Of a DNA stretch of 64,000 nucleotides, positions 18,217 through 28,289 are shown piece after piece. Positions within the stretch are counted from its first letter, which is position 1. Every line of letters starts with the position of its first letter. Both the position numbers and the translations under genes were made by a program. The notes beneath the pieces were generated by a model. It did not search any database. It was not told the origin of the DNA and worked only from the letters and a program-made list of their open reading frames with translations. The stretch lies in contig NZ_LMAK01000082.1 of the NCBI RefSeq assembly GCF_001439665.1, forward strand, positions 40,505 through 104,504, written 5' to 3'. The DNA comes from Formosa algae (GTDB taxonomy: Bacteria; Bacteroidota; Bacteroidia; Flavobacteriales; Flavobacteriaceae).

Positions 18217-19800
18217 ATGAAAAATGTATTTAAAATAGGAGCATTACTTTTTGTTGCTATGGCAACGTTAACTAATTGCAAAGATAAACCTAAGGTGACT
18301 ACAGTTCCAAAAGCAGAGGAAAAAACAGAGCGACCTAATATTTTATTTATTATGTCTGATGATCATACGGCTCAAGCTTGGGGAATTTATGGTGGTATTT
18401 TAGAAGATTATGTACATACACCTAACATTTCACGTTTAGCAGATGAAGGGGCAGTTTTAGAAAATTGCTTAGTTTCAAATTCAATTTGTACACCTAGTAG
18501 AGCGACTATTTTAACTGGACAATACAGCCATAAAAACGGAGTTAAAATTCTAGATGCAGGGCTGTCTCCAGAATATAATAATATTGCTAAAGAAATGCAA
18601 AAAGGCGGATATCAAACGTCTATAATCGGGAAGTGGCACTTAAAACAAGAACCTGCTGGTTTCGATCATTATGCTGTGCTTCCAGGTCAAGGTGAATACC
18701 ATAATCCTATTATAAAAACAGCCGATAATTGGAAAGATTATTACGAAGGAGGTAAGCAATACCAAGGTTATAGTACAGATATTATTGCAGATATGACTAT
18801 CGATTGGATAGAAAATCGCGACACAGAGAAACCATTTTTAGCGATGTGTCATTTTAAAGCCACGCACGAACCTTACGATTATCCGGAACGCTTTGCAGAT
18901 TTGTATAAAGATCAGGAAATTCCTGCACCGGAATCGTTTTACGATAGTAGTGCATCTACAACGGGGCGCTCGTTCTTAGGGCAATCTATGGATAATCTAA
19001 AACAACGTTATTTAGACGCAACTGCGCATCCAGAATTACGTAAAGATTTTATGAATTACCCAGGTTTACCGTTTTCTGTAGACGGTTTAACAAATGAAGA
19101 AGCGAGATACAAAACGTATCAGAAAATGATAAAAGATTTTATGCGTTCTGGAGCCGGTGTCGACGATAATATTGGAAAACTTTTAGAGTATTTAGAAACT
19201 TCAGGACTTGCAGAAAATACTGTCGTTATTTACACTGCAGATCAAGGGTATTTTCTTGGAGAACACGGTTGGTTTGATAAGCGTTTAATTTTTGAAGAAT
19301 CCATTCATATGCCATTTGTTATTCGTTATCCTAAAGAAATAATTGCTGGCTCAAGAAATAAAGATCTTATTGAAAATGTAGATTTTTCAGCCTTATTCGC
19401 CGATTATGCAGGAATAGATTATCCAGAAGATATGCAAGGTCGTAGTTTTCGTGAAAATTTAAAAGGAAACACACCAAGCGATTGGAGAACGTATGGTTAC
19501 TACAGGTATTGGGATCATTCTAAAGACAGACCTGGGCATTTCGGAATTAGAGGACAACGTTATAAATTGGCTTTTTTCTACGGAAATGGATTTGAAGGTG
19601 CTGCTCAAGATCAGTTCTGGGATTTTTACGATTTAGAAGCAGATCCGAAAGAATTACATAATGCTTACAACGATCCGAAATACAAAGACATTATCGCAGA
19701 GATGAAGGTCGAGATTTTAAACAAGAAGAAAGCCTTGGGAGATACCGATTTAGACAATCCGGAAATATTAGAAATTATTGAAAAACATTGGAACGATTAA
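18217..19800 (+). CDS. S1 sulfatase (CTPSR type), lipoprotein
   Basis: S1 sulfatase, 527 residues. The lipobox TLTNC gives the acylated cysteine at residue 21, followed by KDKPK. Metal-binding D48-D49 are in MSDDHTAQ and the formylglycine precursor is C91 in SICTPSRATILTG. Like the sulfatase at 8344 it keeps the TADQGYFLGEHGWFDKR block with Gln instead of Asn, and the two share the overall plan (SNSIC, LPGQGEYHNP). They are probably members of one subfamily with related but not identical specificity. A GlcNAc-6-sulfatase-like role is possible. It is the first of three sulfatases in a row, with gaps of 30 and 2 bases. Confidence 0.92.
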   Translation: MKNVFKIGALLFVAMATLTNCKDKPKVTTVPKAEEKTERPNILFIMSDDHTAQAWGIYGGILEDYVHTPNISRLADEGAVLENCLVSNSICTPSRATILTGQYSHKNGVKILDAGLSPEYNNIAKEMQKGGYQTSIIGKWHLKQEPAGFDHYAVLPGQGEYHNPIIKTADNWKDYYEGGKQYQGYSTDIIADMTIDWIENRDTEKPFLAMCHFKATHEPYDYPERFADLYKDQEIPAPESFYDSSASTTGRSFLGQSMDNLKQRYLDATAHPELRKDFMNYPGLPFSVDGLTNEEARYKTYQKMIKDFMRSGAGVDDNIGKLLEYLETSGLAENTVVIYTADQGYFLGEHGWFDKRLIFEESIHMPFVIRYPKEIIAGSRNKDLIENVDFSALFADYAGIDYPEDMQGRSFRENLKGNTPSDWRTYGYYRYWDHSKDRPGHFGIRGQRYKLAFFYGNGFEGAAQDQFWDFYDLEADPKELHNAYNDPKYKDIIAEMKVEILNKKKALGDTDLDNPEILEIIEKHWND

Positions 19801-19830
19801 TAAAAACAATAAAGTGATTAACGCCTTAAT

Positions 19831-21165
19831 ATGATTATAAAATCCAATATACGCCTGTTTATCTTGTTCTTTTTAAGCCTTACGACTTTTAATAGTCTTG
19901 CTCAAAAAGAAAACAAACCCAATATCATTATCATTATGGCAGATGATATGGGGTATGGCGATTTATCATGTTATGGAAGTACGTTTATCATTACGCCCAA
20001 CTTAGATCAAATGGCGGCAGAAGGAATTAAATTTACAGATTTCCATGCCAACGGTCCAGTTTGTAGTCCGACAAGAGCAGCCTTATTAACCGGGAAATAT
20101 CAACAACGCGTTGGTATCGATGGTGTAGTTACCGCAAAACACGATCGCGATAAAGGTTTAGCTCCAAGTGAACACACATTTGCAGAAGCTATAAAATCTG
20201 CGGGCTATGTTACCGGCATGTTTGGTAAATGGCATGTGGGGTATAAAACGGAATTTAATCCTATTAATCAAGGATTCGATGAATATATTGGTTATGTATC
20301 TGGTAATGTAGATTATCATTCTCATATTGATCAACAAGGTTATGAAGATTGGTGGAACGGAGATACAAAGCAAAATGAAAAGGGGTATTCTACAGATTTA
20401 ATCACAAAACATTCAGTAGATTTTATAAAGCGCCATAAAGATGAACCGTTTTTGTTATACATTCCGCATGAAGCACCGCACGGTCCCTTTCAAGGTAGAA
20501 CTTCAGAAGCCGAGCGTTATGTAGGCTGGAAAAAAGGAGCCAAACAAAAAAATAAAATGTCTGAAGACCAACTGAACACCATATATAAAGAAATGGTTGA
20601 AGTCATGGATGAAGGCGTTGGTGAAGTATTGGCTACTTTAAAAGCGTTAAACTTAGACAAAAATACTTTGGTATTCTTTTGTTCAGACAATGGTGCCTCT
20701 AGTAAAGTAGGTAGTAATGGCGATTTAAGAGGCTATAAATCTACGCTATGGGAAGGCGGACATCGCGTCTCTGCAATGGCTTGGTATCCAGATACGATTA
20801 AACCCAATCAAGTGAATAGTGAAACCATTTTAACGATGGATCTATTTCCAACCATTATAGATTTTGTGGGTGCTAAGCAACCCAAACATTTAGATGGAAT
20901 AAGTTTAAAAGATAATTTACTTCAAGGTAAAGCTTTACCTGAAAGAGATGTGTTTTGGGGTTATGTTGGTAGAAAAGCCATTCGTCAAGGCGACTGGAAA
21001 CTCATCTTGAATAAAAAAGAAGGCCAACCGTTATTATTTAACTTAAAAGAAGATATTTCAGAAACGCATAATGTAGCTGGAGCGCATCCAGAATTAGTCT
21101 CAACCATGCTTAAAAAATTAGAAGCTTGGGGAGAAGATGTTTATGTAACGTCAAATAAAAAATAA
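19831..21165 (+). CDS. S1 sulfatase (CSPTR type), secreted
   Basis: S1 sulfatase of 444 residues, the shortest in the window, with a cleavable signal peptide (LTTFNSLAQ) and no lipobox. Metal-binding D38-D39 are in IIMADDMGYGD, and the formylglycine precursor is C78 in PVCSPTRAALLTG. Thr replaces the usual Ser two residues after Pro-1 of the consensus, which the C-x-P-x-R rule tolerates. The distal metal site is CSDNGASSKVGSNG. GKWHVGYKTEFNP carries the Lys and His of the sulfate pocket. It resembles the arylsulfatase A-like group more than the neighbour at 18217. Soluble export suggests a periplasmic role on imported oligosaccharides. Confidence 0.91.
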   Translation: MIIKSNIRLFILFFLSLTTFNSLAQKENKPNIIIIMADDMGYGDLSCYGSTFIITPNLDQMAAEGIKFTDFHANGPVCSPTRAALLTGKYQQRVGIDGVVTAKHDRDKGLAPSEHTFAEAIKSAGYVTGMFGKWHVGYKTEFNPINQGFDEYIGYVSGNVDYHSHIDQQGYEDWWNGDTKQNEKGYSTDLITKHSVDFIKRHKDEPFLLYIPHEAPHGPFQGRTSEAERYVGWKKGAKQKNKMSEDQLNTIYKEMVEVMDEGVGEVLATLKALNLDKNTLVFFCSDNGASSKVGSNGDLRGYKSTLWEGGHRVSAMAWYPDTIKPNQVNSETILTMDLFPTIIDFVGAKQPKHLDGISLKDNLLQGKALPERDVFWGYVGRKAIRQGDWKLILNKKEGQPLLFNLKEDISETHNVAGAHPELVSTMLKKLEAWGEDVYVTSNKK

Positions 21166-21167
21166 GT

Positions 21168-22940
21168 ATGAAACCTATAATTTACATAACGCTTTTAGTC
21201 TTGTTACTGGGATTATACAGTTGTTCTCAAACCGTAAAGGTTGAAGAAACTGTAAAGCCGAATGTGATTTTAATCATTACAGACGATCAAGGTTTTGGCG
21301 ATTTAGGGTACTACGGAAATCCAAATATAAAAACTCCAGTTTTAGATAGCTTGGCTCAACGTAGCGTTCGTTTTGACGAATTTATTGTAAATCCTGTATG
21401 TGCACCAACACGTTCTTCAATTATGACAGGTAAGTATTCAATGACTACTGGTGTACACGATACGTATCGTGGTGGTGCAATGATGGCAGGCTCTGAAATC
21501 ACCATTGCAGAAATTCTAAAAGCTGCTGGTTACGATACTGGAATGATAGGCAAATGGCATTTAGGCGATAATTATCCTATGCGTCCACAAGATCAAGGTT
21601 TCGATTACACTTTAAATCATTTATCTGGAGGCATTGGTCAATATGGCGATTGGCCAAATACCTTAAAAAAAGACAGCAGTTATTTTAATCCTATACTTTG
21701 GGAAAACGGAAAGCAAGTGCAAACTCAAGGCTATTGTACCGATGTCTTCACCGAAGCGGCGATAGATTATGTAGAAGATCATAAAAACAATCCATTCTTT
21801 TTATACTTATCCTATAACGCACCTCACGGACCATTGCAATTGCCTCAGAAATATTACGATATGTATAAGGATGTCGATATTGATGCCGGCTTAATTAACC
21901 AAGGAAAACCATACCCAAATGTCACCGACCACAGTAGAGAAAACTCTAGAAAAGTTTATGGTATGGTCACGAATATAGACGATAACTTGAGATTGTTTTT
22001 CAAGAAATTGGACGATTTAGATTTAGAAGAAAATACTTTAGTCATTTTTATGACGGACAATGGGCCGCAACACCCAAGGTATATAGCTGGTATGCGCGGA
22101 AAAAAAGGATCTGTGTTACAGGGAGGTGTTAGAGTGCCAAGCTTTTGGTATTATCCAAAGACTTTTAAAGCCCCTAGAGATATTAAAACACCTGCTGCTC
22201 ATTACGATATTTTACCAACTTTAGTTGCATTTACAGGTGCAGAAATGCCTGACAATTTAACGATAGAAGGACAAAGTTTACTGCCTTTGTTACAGGAAGA
22301 AAAAGAGACCTTACCACAGCGAGTTATTAATAGATACTGGGCAAGAACTGCTCCAATAAGATACCGAAATGTGTCGACTAGAAAGGGCAATATGAAATTG
22401 GTTGGTATTGGAAAAGATGAAAATGGAAAGGATGCTTTTCAGCTGTTCGATTTAAGTACAGATCCATACGAACAGCATGATCTCTCTGATACAAATCCTG
22501 CTTTGGTGTCAGAATTAAAAGCAGAGATGACATCCTGGTTAGACACTATGGAAACTTCTGAGCATATAGTAGAGGCTCCAAGACCTATTATTGGAACTGA
22601 TTTTGAAAATCCAGTTATGCTTAATCAAAACGATGCACTTTTTATAAAAGAAGCAGGAGTTGAAAAAGAACTTATGTATTGGGATGTTATTATTAATGAA
22701 ACTAAAACTTTTGATATCACGGTTCATTTTGATAGTCCTATAAAAACCACTGGCACTTTAGAGTTAGATTTAGGAGAAACAACTTTAAACTTACCTATTG
22801 AAGCTGATGGAAAAACACAATATAGTTTTAATACAATCACATTAGAAAAAGGAGCATTAACTATAGTACCAAAAGTGTACTTAAAAGAAGCAGGAACATT
22901 AAAATTTACATATCCATTTTATATAGAAATTAAAGGATAA
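21168..22940 (+). CDS. S1 sulfatase (CAPTR type) with extra C-terminal beta-domain, lipoprotein
   Basis: S1 sulfatase, 590 residues, lipobox LYSC with the acylated cysteine at residue 19. Metal-binding D39-D40 are in ITDDQGFGD and the formylglycine precursor is C78 in PVCAPTRSSIMTG. The distal metal site is MTDNGPQHPRY. From about residue 470 the protein continues beyond the usual sulfatase C-terminal subdomain into a beta-rich segment (TFDITVHFDSP, TLELDLGETTLNLP) that may pack on the catalytic domain or bind glycan. This makes it the longest sulfatase here. It begins 2 bases after the previous sulfatase and is followed by a GH95 fucosidase 22 bases downstream, so the order again pairs desulfation with defucosylation. 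Confidence 0.92.
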   Translation: MKPIIYITLLVLLLGLYSCSQTVKVEETVKPNVILIITDDQGFGDLGYYGNPNIKTPVLDSLAQRSVRFDEFIVNPVCAPTRSSIMTGKYSMTTGVHDTYRGGAMMAGSEITIAEILKAAGYDTGMIGKWHLGDNYPMRPQDQGFDYTLNHLSGGIGQYGDWPNTLKKDSSYFNPILWENGKQVQTQGYCTDVFTEAAIDYVEDHKNNPFFLYLSYNAPHGPLQLPQKYYDMYKDVDIDAGLINQGKPYPNVTDHSRENSRKVYGMVTNIDDNLRLFFKKLDDLDLEENTLVIFMTDNGPQHPRYIAGMRGKKGSVLQGGVRVPSFWYYPKTFKAPRDIKTPAAHYDILPTLVAFTGAEMPDNLTIEGQSLLPLLQEEKETLPQRVINRYWARTAPIRYRNVSTRKGNMKLVGIGKDENGKDAFQLFDLSTDPYEQHDLSDTNPALVSELKAEMTSWLDTMETSEHIVEAPRPIIGTDFENPVMLNQNDALFIKEAGVEKELMYWDVIINETKTFDITVHFDSPIKTTGTLELDLGETTLNLPIEADGKTQYSFNTITLEKGALTIVPKVYLKEAGTLKFTYPFYIEIKG

Positions 22941-22962
22941 TATAACCCAAAAGGTTAATAAA

Positions 22963-25302
22963 ATGAAAATAAAAAATCACATCGCTATTCAGAAGTTTTT
23001 AGTAATTACTCTATGTTTTACTTTAATGTTTTGTGCAAAACCTAAAGCAGACGTTGTAGAGCCTAAAGCTGAATTTAAGCTACAATACACAGAAGCTGCC
23101 GAAAAATGGACAGAAGCATTGCCTTTAGGAAATGGTAGTTTAGGTGCTATGGTTTATGGAGGAGTGACTCAAGAACATATTCAGTTTAATGAAGAAACCC
23201 TTTGGAGAGGTCAACCTCATAACTATGTTCATGAAGGTGCAAGTGCTTATTTAGATACCATTAGAACTTTGTTAGATACTGGCAAGCAACTGCAAGCTCA
23301 AAAAATAGCTCAAGAACATTTTATGAGCGATCCTATAAAACAAATCCATTATCAACCTTTTGGAGATGTGTTTATCGATTTTAAAAATCATGAAAATTTC
23401 AGTAATTATAAACGCGAATTAGATTTAAATACAGCCATTAATACAGTGTCATATACTGTAAATGATGTACAGTATACTCGTGAAGTATTTTCTAGTTTTC
23501 CCGATCAAATTATTGCTATAAACTTAACATCTAGTAAAGACAAAAACTTAGCGTTTGATTTGTGGTTAGACGCCATTCACGAAGACAAATCGGTGATTAC
23601 CTCTAACGATTCTCAAACTTTAGTTGTAAAAGTTAAAGATGGTGTTTTAAGAGGGGTTTCAACTTTAAAAATTAAAACCAACGGAAAGATTACGAATGTA
23701 GATGGAAAACTTCAAGTTACTGAAGCATCTCAAGCAACGGTATATTTAACTGCAGCTACAAATTATATAAATTTTGAAGATGTTTCTGGGCAACCAGAAC
23801 ATAAAGTTCCTGAAACTTTAGCGAAAGTTGAAGATTCTAGTTTTGATGCTGTAAAAGCAAAGCATCTAGAAGATTATCAAGCCTTATATAATCGTTTTCA
23901 ATTAAGTTTTGGTGACAATGGGAAATCTAAAAACCCAACAAATCAGCGTATTTCAGATTTCAGTATGACTCCAAACGATCCGCAATTGGTGGCATTGTAT
24001 GTTGCATATGCACGCTACTTAACCATTGCTAGTAGTCGTCCGGGTACACTTCCAGCTACGCTTCAAGGTATATGGAACGATAAATTAACACCGCCATGGT
24101 TTAGTAGTTATACCACGAATATTAATTTAGAAATGAATTATTGGCCGGTAGAAATGTATAATCTTAGTGAATGTCACGAGCCCTTATTCGATTTTATTGA
24201 AGATATTTCAGTTACAGGCGCTAAAGTGGCTAAAGCACATTATGATGCAGAAGGTTGGATTGTACATCATAACGTAGATATTTGGAGAGGCGCAGCTCCC
24301 GTAAATGCATCGCACCATGGTATTTGGTTAGGCGGAGCAGCTTGGTTGTCTTCTCATATTTGGGAACATTATTTGTTTACTCAAGACAAAGAATTTCTAG
24401 AAGAGCGTTATCCTTTAATGCGAAATGCAGCACTCTTTTATAGTCAGTTTTTATATGAAGATCCAAACACCGGATTTTTAATTAGTTCCCCTTCAAATTC
24501 ACCTGAAATTGGCGGATTAGTGGCTGGACCAACTATGGATCATCAATTAATTAGAGCATTATTCAAAAGCACAATTGCAGCATCTAAAATTTTAAATTCA
24601 GATTTAGAGTTTACATCGTCTTTAGAACCTTTAATGGCTAAAATTGCACCTAATCAAATTGGGAAACACGGACAATTACAAGAGTGGATGCAAGATATTG
24701 ACGATCCAGAAAGTCATCACAGACATGTATCGCATCTTTGGGCTGTGCATCCGGGAAATGAAATTAATTATGAAGACACGCCAGAATTAATGCAAGCGGC
24801 AAAGCAATCCTTAGAATATAGAGGCGATAATGGGACAGGATGGAGTTTAGCATGGAAGATTAATTTTTGGTCTCGATTTAGAGATGGTGATCACGCCTAT
24901 AAATTATTACACAAATTATTAAGTCCAGCAGAACGCGAAGATGGTAAAGTTGGCGGCGGATCTTATCCTAATCTTTTTGATGCCCATCCACCTTTTCAAA
25001 TCGATGGAAATTTTGGAGGAGCGTCTGGTATTTTAGAAATGATTTTACAAAGTCAGTTAGATAAAATTGAATTATTACCAGCCTTACCAACGGCTTTACC
25101 AGAAGGAACTGTTAAAGGTATTGTGGCTAGAGGCGGCTTCGAATTATCATTTTCTTGGGAAGCAGGTAAACTTAAAGACGTATCAGTGTCATCCAAAAGT
25201 GGCATGCCTTGTGTTTTAAAGTATGGAGATAAATCTATTGAGTTTGAAACTGAAGCAGGTAAAACATACAATTTTGATGGTTTATTAAACAAAAAATCGT
25301 AA
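22963..25302 (+). CDS. GH95 alpha-L-fucosidase (or alpha-L-galactosidase), lipoprotein
   Basis: Inverting exo-enzyme of family GH95, 779 residues; the family includes alpha-1,2-L-fucosidases and some alpha-L-galactosidases. The N-terminal signal carries a lipobox LMFC with C24. The beta-super-sandwich starts with WTEALPLGNGSLGAMVYGG and FNEETLWRGQPHNY. The (alpha/alpha)6 barrel contains TNINLEMNYWPVE (residues about 385-397), which holds the Asn residues that activate water, and LQEWMQDID with E574, the expected general acid, followed by HHRHVSHLWAVHPG. The C-terminal beta-domain is present and the length is normal. It overlaps the next sulfatase gene by TAATG. With three GH29 enzymes also present, the cluster can probably remove fucose in several linkages. 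Confidence 0.92.
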   Translation: MKIKNHIAIQKFLVITLCFTLMFCAKPKADVVEPKAEFKLQYTEAAEKWTEALPLGNGSLGAMVYGGVTQEHIQFNEETLWRGQPHNYVHEGASAYLDTIRTLLDTGKQLQAQKIAQEHFMSDPIKQIHYQPFGDVFIDFKNHENFSNYKRELDLNTAINTVSYTVNDVQYTREVFSSFPDQIIAINLTSSKDKNLAFDLWLDAIHEDKSVITSNDSQTLVVKVKDGVLRGVSTLKIKTNGKITNVDGKLQVTEASQATVYLTAATNYINFEDVSGQPEHKVPETLAKVEDSSFDAVKAKHLEDYQALYNRFQLSFGDNGKSKNPTNQRISDFSMTPNDPQLVALYVAYARYLTIASSRPGTLPATLQGIWNDKLTPPWFSSYTTNINLEMNYWPVEMYNLSECHEPLFDFIEDISVTGAKVAKAHYDAEGWIVHHNVDIWRGAAPVNASHHGIWLGGAAWLSSHIWEHYLFTQDKEFLEERYPLMRNAALFYSQFLYEDPNTGFLISSPSNSPEIGGLVAGPTMDHQLIRALFKSTIAASKILNSDLEFTSSLEPLMAKIAPNQIGKHGQLQEWMQDIDDPESHHRHVSHLWAVHPGNEINYEDTPELMQAAKQSLEYRGDNGTGWSLAWKINFWSRFRDGDHAYKLLHKLLSPAEREDGKVGGGSYPNLFDAHPPFQIDGNFGGASGILEMILQSQLDKIELLPALPTALPEGTVKGIVARGGFELSFSWEAGKLKDVSVSSKSGMPCVLKYGDKSIEFETEAGKTYNFDGLLNKKS

Positions 25303-26696
25303 TGCAGAAATTAACATTTATATTACTTTTTACAATAGTCTTTTTTAGTGCTAAAGCCACGTTATTGGCTCAAGCTAAGAATTCTAAACCAAATATTATT
25401 ATTGTTTTTACAGACGATCAGGGGTATCAAGATGTTGGTGTATTTGGGGCACCATCAATTAACACACCAAACTTAGATAAGATGGCTGAAAACGGTATAA
25501 AATTCACCGATTTTTATTCAGCTTCATCTGTATGTTCTCCATCAAGAGCTGCTTTATTAACAGGTTCTTATCCAAACCGTGTTGGAGTGCCGCAGGTATT
25601 ATGGTCAAATCTTTCAGGAGGTTTAAGTAACGAAGAAACGACCATTGCCAACATGTTAAAAAAACAAAACTATGCTACAGCTTGTATTGGTAAGTGGCAT
25701 TTAGGCGATAAACAAGAATATTTACCAACATCGCAAGGTTTTGATATGTATTATGGCATTCCGTTTAGTAATGATATGTCGGTAAATCCAAAATCTAAAA
25801 TTGCTAAAAATATTGTGTTTAGGGAAGGCATGACTTTAGATAGTCTGCGTGACAATAAATGGCGAGCAGGCAGAGTGCCATTATTACAACAAGATGAAGT
25901 TATAGAATATCCCGTAGACCAATCAAGAATAACACAGCGCTATACTGAGCAAGCTTTAAACTTTATTAAACAAAATAAAAATGAGCACTTCTTTTTGTAT
26001 TTGGCACATTCTATGCCGCATATACCGCTTTATGCTTCAGCTAATTTTAAAGGAAAAAGTAAAAGAGGTTTGTATGGAGATGCTGTAGAGGAAATAGATT
26101 GGAGCGTTGGCGAAATTTTAAAAACTTTAATGGAAGAAGGTATTGATGAAAATACTTTAGTCATTTTTACATCAGATAACGGGCCTTGGACCTCAAGAGG
26201 TGTTAACGGTGGAAGCGCTTTACCTTTAAGAGGACAAAAAAATGAAACTTTTGAAGGCGGTTTTCGTGTTCCAATGATAGCGCAATGGAATGGTGAAATC
26301 AAACCAGCTTCAGTAAGCGATAAAGTTATTTCTACTATAGATGTTTTACCAACTGTTGCCTATTTAACAGGTGCAGATTTACCAGAGTATAAAATAGACG
26401 GGAAAAACGTTTGGCCAATACTTTCAGGTAAACAAAATAAAAAATCACCTCATAAAAAAGAAGGCTTCTTTTATTACAAAGATTTTAATCTAGAAGCAGT
26501 AAGACAAGGCGATTGGAAATTAAGAATAATAAAAGACGATGTCGCACTTTATAATTTAAAAGACGATATATCCGAACAAATTAATTTGGCTTCAACATAT
26601 CCTAAGAAAGTTAAAAAACTTAAAAAATTGATGCTAGATTTTGATGAAGAATTACAAAAGAATAAAAGAAATCAAAAACATTTACGTAGCAAATAA
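25302..26696 (+). CDS. S1 sulfatase (CSPSR type), secreted
   Basis: S1 sulfatase of 464 residues with a signal peptidase I signal ending at LLAQ. Metal-binding D38-D39 are in FTDDQGYQD, and the formylglycine precursor is C78 in SVCSPSRAALLTG. The distal metal site is TSDNGPWTSRGVNGG, and GKWHLGDKQEYLP supplies pocket residues. The PWTSRGVNGG loop and the GIPFSNDMS segment are reminiscent of galactose- or GalNAc-acting arylsulfatases, but this is from memory and weak. The C-terminus is rich in lysine. Both ends are coupled: TAATG overlaps join it to the GH95 gene before it and to the sulfatase after it. Confidence 0.92.
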   Translation: MQKLTFILLFTIVFFSAKATLLAQAKNSKPNIIIVFTDDQGYQDVGVFGAPSINTPNLDKMAENGIKFTDFYSASSVCSPSRAALLTGSYPNRVGVPQVLWSNLSGGLSNEETTIANMLKKQNYATACIGKWHLGDKQEYLPTSQGFDMYYGIPFSNDMSVNPKSKIAKNIVFREGMTLDSLRDNKWRAGRVPLLQQDEVIEYPVDQSRITQRYTEQALNFIKQNKNEHFFLYLAHSMPHIPLYASANFKGKSKRGLYGDAVEEIDWSVGEILKTLMEEGIDENTLVIFTSDNGPWTSRGVNGGSALPLRGQKNETFEGGFRVPMIAQWNGEIKPASVSDKVISTIDVLPTVAYLTGADLPEYKIDGKNVWPILSGKQNKKSPHKKEGFFYYKDFNLEAVRQGDWKLRIIKDDVALYNLKDDISEQINLASTYPKKVKKLKKLMLDFDEELQKNKRNQKHLRSK

Positions 26697-28276
26697 TGTC
26701 AATTAAAAACATCTTACAAATTACTTTAATGAGTATTGTTTTCTTTTCGTGTAATGAAAAAGAAGAGAAAAAGAGCATTACAAATACAACAAAACCAAAC
26801 ATCATTTACATTCTTGCTGATGATTTGGGATATGGAGATGTGTCTATATATAATGAAAACTCTAAAATACAAACCCCTAATATAGATAACTTGGCATCAG
26901 AAGGTGTCATGTATACAGATGCACATACCAGTTCTGCGGTATGTACACCAACACGATATAGTATTTTAACTGGGCGCTACAATTGGCGAACACGTTTAAA
27001 AAAAGGCGTGGTAAGCGGGTATTCAAAATCTTTAATTAAGCCTGAGCGTACTACAATTGCAGATGCACTTAAAGCTGAAGGTTACACCACAGCATTTATT
27101 GGTAAATGGCATATGGGCTGGGATTGGGACATTACAAAATCCGATTCTTTAGATCATGATAATCTTAAAGCACGACCAGAAGTAGACTTTTCTAAACCTA
27201 TTAAAAACGGACCAAACACACATGGTTTTGATTACAGCTATGGGTTTTGTGGTTCTTTAGATATGCCGCCTTATGTTTGGGTAGAAAATGATATGCCAAC
27301 AGCCATACCTACAAAAATAACTAAAGGAAAGACAAGACAAGGAACTTGGCGTGAAGGCTTAACAGCCGATAATTTTGTACATGAGCAAGCTTTACCAGAC
27401 ATTACAAAACACACCGTAAATTACATTAATACCAACGCAAGTAAAAAAGAACCGTTTTTTGTGTATATGCCACTTCCAGCACCACATACACCAATTCTTC
27501 CAACAGAAGCGTTTCAGGGGAAAAGTAATTTAGATAATCCGTATGCAGATTTTGTAATTATGGTCGATTGGGTTGTGGGAGAAGTCACCAAAGCACTCGA
27601 AGCAAATGGCATTTCAGAAAACACATTAATTGTATTTACTAGTGATAACGGATGTTCTCCAACAGCAAACTTTAAACAGTTAAAATCTAAAGGGCATAAT
27701 CCCAGTTATGAGTACAGAGGCTTTAAATCTGATATTTTTGAAGGCGGACACCGTGTGCCTTATATCATGACATGGAAAAATAAAATTAAGCCATCAAAAT
27801 CAGATCAATTGGTATGTACTACAGATTTTTTCGCGACCATTGCCGATCTTTTAAATATTGATATAGCAGATGATGTTGCTGAAGATAGTTTCAGTCATTT
27901 ATCGTCAACCAATTTAGATAGCGATGCGCCAAAACGCGAAAGTATCATTCATCATTCTGTTCAAGGTGAATTTGCGTATCGAAAAGGCGATTGGAAAGTC
28001 AATTTTTGTCCAGGCTCTGGCGGATGGAGTTTTCCAAATCGGAACATAAAAAAATCGGTTTTCGAATCACTACCTCAAGTTCAGCTTTATAACATAAAAG
28101 ATGATGTTGCCGAAACACAAAATGTACAAGCAAATCATCCTGAAATTATCAAAACCTATAAAGCAGAGGTATTACAAATTATAAATGAAGGAAGAAGTAC
28201 TGCAGGCGCAAAACAAGAAAATGATGCTGTAGATGCTTGGCCACAATTAGAGAAATTAAAAGAAATAAAATTATAG
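26696..28276 (+). CDS. S1 sulfatase (CTPTR type), lipoprotein
   Basis: S1 sulfatase of 526 residues. The lipobox FFSC gives C19, followed by NEKEEKK, a charged tail that fits surface export. Metal-binding D42-D43 are in LADDLGYGD and the formylglycine precursor is C83 in AVCTPTRYSILTGRYNWRTR. The distal metal site is TSDNGCSPTANFKQL. It shares the RYNWR or RYSWR motif after the active site, the SDNGCS block and the PGSGGWSFP segment with the sulfatase at 35086, so the two are paralogues of one subfamily. This copy is probably surface-anchored, whereas the other has a soluble signal. It is followed 13 bases later by a GH3 gene. Confidence 0.92.
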   Translation: MSIKNILQITLMSIVFFSCNEKEEKKSITNTTKPNIIYILADDLGYGDVSIYNENSKIQTPNIDNLASEGVMYTDAHTSSAVCTPTRYSILTGRYNWRTRLKKGVVSGYSKSLIKPERTTIADALKAEGYTTAFIGKWHMGWDWDITKSDSLDHDNLKARPEVDFSKPIKNGPNTHGFDYSYGFCGSLDMPPYVWVENDMPTAIPTKITKGKTRQGTWREGLTADNFVHEQALPDITKHTVNYINTNASKKEPFFVYMPLPAPHTPILPTEAFQGKSNLDNPYADFVIMVDWVVGEVTKALEANGISENTLIVFTSDNGCSPTANFKQLKSKGHNPSYEYRGFKSDIFEGGHRVPYIMTWKNKIKPSKSDQLVCTTDFFATIADLLNIDIADDVAEDSFSHLSSTNLDSDAPKRESIIHHSVQGEFAYRKGDWKVNFCPGSGGWSFPNRNIKKSVFESLPQVQLYNIKDDVAETQNVQANHPEIIKTYKAEVLQIINEGRSTAGAKQENDAVDAWPQLEKLKEIKL

Positions 28277-28289
28277 TCAAAAACATAAG

